DNA of 64,000 nucleotides, from the NCBI GenBank assembly GCA_032622095.1, contig CP136069.1, positions 166,650,394 through 166,714,393 of the forward strand, in the 5' to 3' direction. The notes beneath the pieces were generated by a model. The model saw nothing but the letters and a program-made list of their open reading frames with translations, was not told the DNA's origin and ran no database searches. Source of the stretch: Siphonodentalium dalli. Taxonomy: Eukaryota; Mollusca; Scaphopoda; Gadilida; Siphonodentaliidae. The position numbers and the translations under genes are program-made. Of this stretch, positions 59,378-64,000 are shown piece by piece (the first letter of the stretch is position 1; each line of letters starts with the position of its first letter).

Positions 59378-59641
59378 CCGGAGGAAGGAGAGAGGGGAGT
59401 GACAAATTTTTGGCGTATATATAGATAATATATATTATATATATAAGCGGAATTATTTTGAAGAGCTCTTTTCACTTGACTGAGAAAAAAATAATGTTCT
59501 AAGTCCAAAAGTTTTGGTTGAAATATTGGAGCCTTTTTCAAAAAGTGAAAACAAAATGAACGACTTTTCTGGGACAGGTCGATTGGGATCCGTTTTGGAC
59601 TCTGGATTTCCCAAAAGTCATCTCCGTTTCGCGTGTAGCGT

Positions 59642-62600
59642 GTCCGCACACGTTGCCGTATCAGATGATATCCTATGTTCGATACCTTCGGAGGAGATGT
59701 GGTCACAAGCACATCGGCCCAAATTGCAAACTTTGAGGGCCCATAACTCTTGCATTTCTTCTCGGATTTCAAAAATCCTTTCCGGTATGGGTTTGTTATC
59801 GTTCGAGAAATACATAAACTTAAATAGATGAATGTCAAACAAAATTTTATTTTGCAAAAATTTTGCCCCCCACCCCAGTGTCAAAATATATGTCCGACCC
59901 TGTCAAATTTTCCTTCTCTGACTAAACTGACAACGGTCATCACGACTATGAAAACCACATGCAGTTATCTGGAATGATACAAGAGGACAACAGAGTACAA
60001 TCAAATAGAGGTTTGCCAACTATGGGCGGTAACTCCTCAGGGAAAGCGCGGACACAAGTTCTGATGCCCGTGGGCAGTAGGGCATATCGAGGTGTGCATA
60101 CAGTCCAATTTTCGATGCTCTGCTCCTTATAATTTCCGAGATAATAAAATGACATTTTTTTAGATAAAGGGAGATAACTCCTCGGGGAAAACGCGGACAA
60201 TATTCGTTATGCGACGATGGCATACAACTCTTTGATCCCAAGATACGTACCAAGTTTTAGTGTGCTACTCCTGGTACTTTTCGAGTAATAAGGGTTGCAA
60301 AAGTGTCCAGTATAATAATAATAATAATAATGAAAAATAATCGAAAAAGGGCCATAACTCTGTCAAAATATATTGGACCAACATCCGGATAGCATTATTT
60401 TTAGTAGACCTTAGATGCCTACATTCGCTAGAGATTTCGCGGTCCTCCTCCCATTAGTTTCTGAGTATTTCCAATTAAACAGAAAACGGCCGCAGTAGAA
60501 AAACAATATACTTCCTTGGTTACACCATGGAAGTATAATAATAGGGAAAATCATGAGTGGAAAGAATCGCAGTTTCGGGACGGAAAATATAAGTATGGTG
60601 AGTATATGTTGTCCTAACATGTGTATGTTGATCTCAAGTGTTTGGACGTGACCCCACCCCTACCTCGAAATTGGGTGACGGGATTGGGAAAACATCAACC
60701 CTGGCACAAAATGCGAAGTTTGAGGACCCGTAACTCCGTTAGTTTCCAACGGATTTAAAAATTGTTTTCAGTTTTGCGATCTGCCGCTGACCTAGATAGC
60801 ACAACATAAATTTCATCTGATTCGGACCCGAATAACACTTTGGTTATTGGAAAGCATATGGGCCCAAATTCAAAATTGGATTGCCAAAATCTCCGCCATT
60901 TTTACACGGATTTACGATCTGTTTTCAGCTTCGTGATCAACGTATATGGTAGATGTTACATTCCAAGTTTCATCTGATTCGGAGAAGAATACAAAAATGG
61001 TACCACGGACTACCCCTCCCCTGACCCACAATACTGAACCGACACTGGAAAAATTACACCCACCGCGTGCCCTCTTCAGTCCGTACGGATTATAGTAGCA
61101 GATTACATCCTAGGTTCGATATCTTCGGAAAAGATGTGTTATCAAGCACATCCATGGGCCCAAAATTGCAAAGTTTGAGGGCCCGCAATTCTTTCAGTTT
61201 TCGATGGATTTTAGAAATTCTTTCAGTTTCTAGATCGGCTGAGGTTGCAGATGTTATATTCCAAGTTTCATCTGATTCGAAAAAGAATTAAAAATTGGTA
61301 CCATGGACCACCCCTCCCCAGACCCACAATACTGAACAGACACTGGCAAAATTTGGCCCACCGCGTGCCCTCTTCAATCCGTACGTATTGTCGTATCAGA
61401 TGACATCCTATGTTCGATATCTTCGGAGGAGATGTGTTATCAAGCACATGGGTCCAAAATTGCAAAGTTTGAGGGCCCGCAATTATGTCAGTTTTCGATG
61501 GATTTTCGAAATTCTTTCAATTTCGAGATCGACTGATGTTGGAGATGTTATATTCCAAGTTTCATCTGATTCGGAGAAGAACTAAAAATTGGTACCACGG
61601 ACCACCCCTCCCCAGACCCACAATAATGAACAGACACTGGCAAAATTTGGCCCATCGCGTGCTCTCTTCCGTCCGCACACGTTGCCGTATCAGATGATAT
61701 CCTATGTTCGATACCTTCGGAGGAGATGTGGTCACAAGCACATCGGCCCAAATTGCAAACTTTGAGGGCCCATAACTCTTGCATTTCTTCTCGGATTTCA
61801 AAAATCCTTTCCGGTATGGGTTTGTTATCGTTCGAGAAATACATAAACTTAAATAGATGAATGTCAAACAAAATTTTATTTTGCAAAAATTTTGCCCCCC
61901 ACCCCAGTGTCAAAATATATGTCCGACCCTGTCAAATTTTCCTTCTCTGACTAAACTGACAACGGTCATCACGACTATGAAAACCACATGCAGTTATCTG
62001 GAATGATACAAGAGGACAACAGAGTACAATCAAATAGAGGTTTGCCAACTATGGGCGGTAACTCCTCAGGGAAAGCGCGGACACAAGTTCTGATGCCCGT
62101 GGGCAGTAGGGCATATCGAGGTGTGCATACAGTCCAATTTTCGATGCTCTGCTCCTTATAATTTCCGAGATAATAAAATGACATTTTTTTAGATAAAGGG
62201 AGATAACTCCTCGGGGAAAACGCGGACAATATTCGTTATGCGACGATGGCATACAACTCTTTGATCCCAAGATACGTACCAAGTTTTAGTGTGCTACTCC
62301 TGGTACTTTTCGAGTAATAAGGGTTGCAAAAGTGTCCAGTATAATAATAATAATAATAATGAAAAATAATCGAAAAAGGGCCATAACTCTGTCAAAATAT
62401 ATTGGACAAACATCCGGATAGCATTATTTTTAGTAGACCTTAGATGCCTACATTCGCTAGAGATTTCGCGGTCCTCCTCCCATTAGTTTCTGAGTATTTC
62501 CAATTAAACAGAAAACGGCCGCAGTAGAAAAACAATATACTTCCTTGGTTACACCATGGAAGTATAATAATAGGGAAAATCATGAGTGGAAAGAATCGCA

Positions 62601-64000
62601 GTTTCGGGACGGAAAATATAAGTATGGTGAGTATATGTTGTCCTAACATGTGTATGTTGATCTCAAGTGTTTGGACGTGACCCCACCCCTACCTCGAAAT
62701 TGGGTGACGGGATTGGGAAAACATCAACCCTGGCACAAAATGCGAAGTTTGAGGACCCGTAACTCCGTTAGTTTCCAACGGATTTAAAAATTGTTTTCAG
62801 TTTTGCGATCTGCCGCTGACCTAGATAGCACAACATAAATTTCATCTGATTCGGACCCGAATAACACTTTGGTTATTGGAAAGCATATGGGCCCAAATTC
62901 AAAATTGGATTGCCAAAATCTCCGCCATTTTTACACGGATTTACGATCTGTTTTCAGCTTCGTGATCAACGTATATGGTAGATGTTACATTCCAAGTTTC
63001 ATCTGATTCGGAGAAGAATACAAAAATGGTACCACGGACTACCCCTCCCCTGACCCACAATACTGAACCGACACTGGAAAAATTACACCCACCGCGTGCC
63101 CTCTTCAGTCCGTACGGATTATAGTAGCAGATTACATCCTAGGTTCGATATCTTCGGAAAAGATGTGTTATCAAGCACATCCATGGGCCCAAAATTGCAA
63201 AGTTTGAGGGCCCGCAATTCTTTCAGTTTTCGATGGATTTTAGAAATTCTTTCAGTTTCTAGATCGGCTGAGGTTGCAGATGTTATATTCCAAGTTTCAT
63301 CTGATTCGAAAAAGAATTAAAAATTGGTACCATGGACCACCCCTCCCCAGACCCACAATACTGAACAGACACTGGCAAAATTTGGCCCACCGCGTGCCCT
63401 CTTCAATCCGTACGTATTGTCGTATCAGATGACATCCTATGTTCGATATCTTCGGAGGAGATGTGTTATCAAGCACATGGGTCCAAAATTGCAAAGTTTG
63501 AGGGCCCGCAATTATGTCAGTTTTCGATGGATTTTCGAAATTCTTTCAATTTCGAGATCGACTGATGTTGGAGATGTTATATTCCAAGTTTCATCTGATT
63601 CGGAGAAGAACTAAAAATTGGTACCACGGACCACCCCTCCCCAGACCCACAATAATGAACAGACACTGGCAAAATTTGGCCCATCGCGTGCTCTCTTCCG
63701 TCCGCACACGTTGCCGTATCAGATGATATCCTATGTTCGATACCTTCGGAGGAGATGTGGTCACAAGCACATCGGCCCAAATTGCAAACTTTGAGGGCCC
63801 ATAACTCTTGCATTTCTTCTCGGATTTCAAAAATCCTTTCCGGTATGGGTTTGTTATCGTTCGAGAAATACATAAACTTAAATAGATGAATGTCAAACAA
63901 AATTTTATTTTGCAAAAATTTTGCCCCCCACCCCAGTGTCAAAATATATGTCCGACCCTGTCAAATTTTCCTTCTCTGACTAAACTGACAACGGTCATCA
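59642..64000 (+). repeat. HLE tandem array, 2029-bp unit, at least 2.1 copies (open at window end)
   Basis: Units start at 59642, 61671 and 63700. The unit has an extra ~294-bp sub-repeat compared with the 1736-bp type (1736 + ~294 = ~2030), which accounts for the longer period. One difference between units is GGACCAAC at 60374 versus GGACAAAC at 62405. The left edge cuts the CTCCGTTTCGCGTGTAGC segment. Minus frames up to 183 codons crossing this edge (59287-59838) are chimeras of two repeats. Confidence 0.9.

Larger units (their letters stand above)
57178..59641 (+). repeat. Spacer block copy 4 (pair with 13328-15778)
   Basis: Same order as copy 2: 124-bp pair, degenerate repeats (SINE-empty site 57596-57611), 11-G tract, tRNA-like pair, truncated 77-codon ORF, exon-like ORF, AT palindrome and the start of an HLE segment. 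Confidence 0.85.

Noticed and set aside
144-63942. Recurrent frames of 60-130 codons (starting MTGLDIYFY, MVRILGSKS, MGPNLHCLK, MSAFTPWSY, MTFIYLSL and others) found in many copies
   Set aside because: They overlap each other on both strands, shift when the repeat has small indels, lack domains, and their conservation is explained by near-identical DNA repeats. Frames through CCCCCACCCC and poly-A tracts have low-complexity translations.
1-64000. Bacterial-style operons, ribosome binding sites or terminators
   Set aside because: No long ORFs and no gene clusters; the SINE, tRNA-like relics, LINE relic and satellites indicate a eukaryotic genome.

Overview
The window is repeat-dense eukaryotic DNA with no intact conventional host gene that I can support. 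It most likely comes from a mollusc, probably a bivalve. This is inferred from three things: the recurring phrase GGGAGATAACTC inside AT-rich mobile DNA; a tRNA-derived SINE with a GATT/AATC tail and a TTTCCTCCACC...AAAACTGGC core; and units combining internal ~160/294-bp repeats, an (ATA)n microsatellite and a hairpin, an architecture known from bivalve 'pearl' and HINE/Helitron-like elements. The species cannot be fixed from this sequence.

Layout: most of the 64 kb is one modular repeat family, here called HLE (Helitron-like element, an inference). It occurs as six tandem arrays with different higher-order periods: 1744 bp (222-4316), 1736 bp (15791-25112, 5.4 copies), 1383 bp (27355-30777), 2663 bp (35327-50558, 5.7 copies), 1731 bp (54254-56508) and 2029 bp (59642 to the window end). 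Single partial units lie at 6151-7675, 10705-13327, 31211-32735 and 51006-52526. A ~217-bp 'B module', ending in a strong hairpin and flanked by (ATA)n, is itself repeated one to four times between larger blocks. The five arrays whose right edge is visible all stop inside an (ATA)n tract, while their left edges are all different.

Between arrays lies a second, unrelated spacer block, present four times (7676-10704, 13328-15778, 32736-35326, 57178-59641) and once as a diverged copy (52527-54253). It holds a 124-bp tandem pair, degenerate ~350-bp repeats, a tRNA-derived SINE in two copies (with empty sites in the other two), a tandem pair of tRNA-like sequences with A and B boxes, a 77-codon ORF with a membrane segment (truncated in two copies), and a 49-codon exon-like ORF ending near a good splice donor. 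The 6-10 kb and 31-35 kb blocks are a near-identical 4.3-kb segmental duplication. So are 13.3-15.8 and 57.2-59.6 kb, and 11.8-13.3 and 51.0-52.5 kb.

The 2663-bp unit is chimeric: a decayed LINE endonuclease-domain fragment on the minus strand, an HLE segment, and ~750 bp of other DNA with two small ORFs were fused and then amplified together. Nothing here forms an operon. The genes that can be read are short fragments carried by repeats. The biology of the window is repeat amplification and capture, with the hairpin/(ATA)n/ACTAG boundary as the recurring junction. Near-identity of array copies could reflect recent amplification, homogenisation or assembly error.
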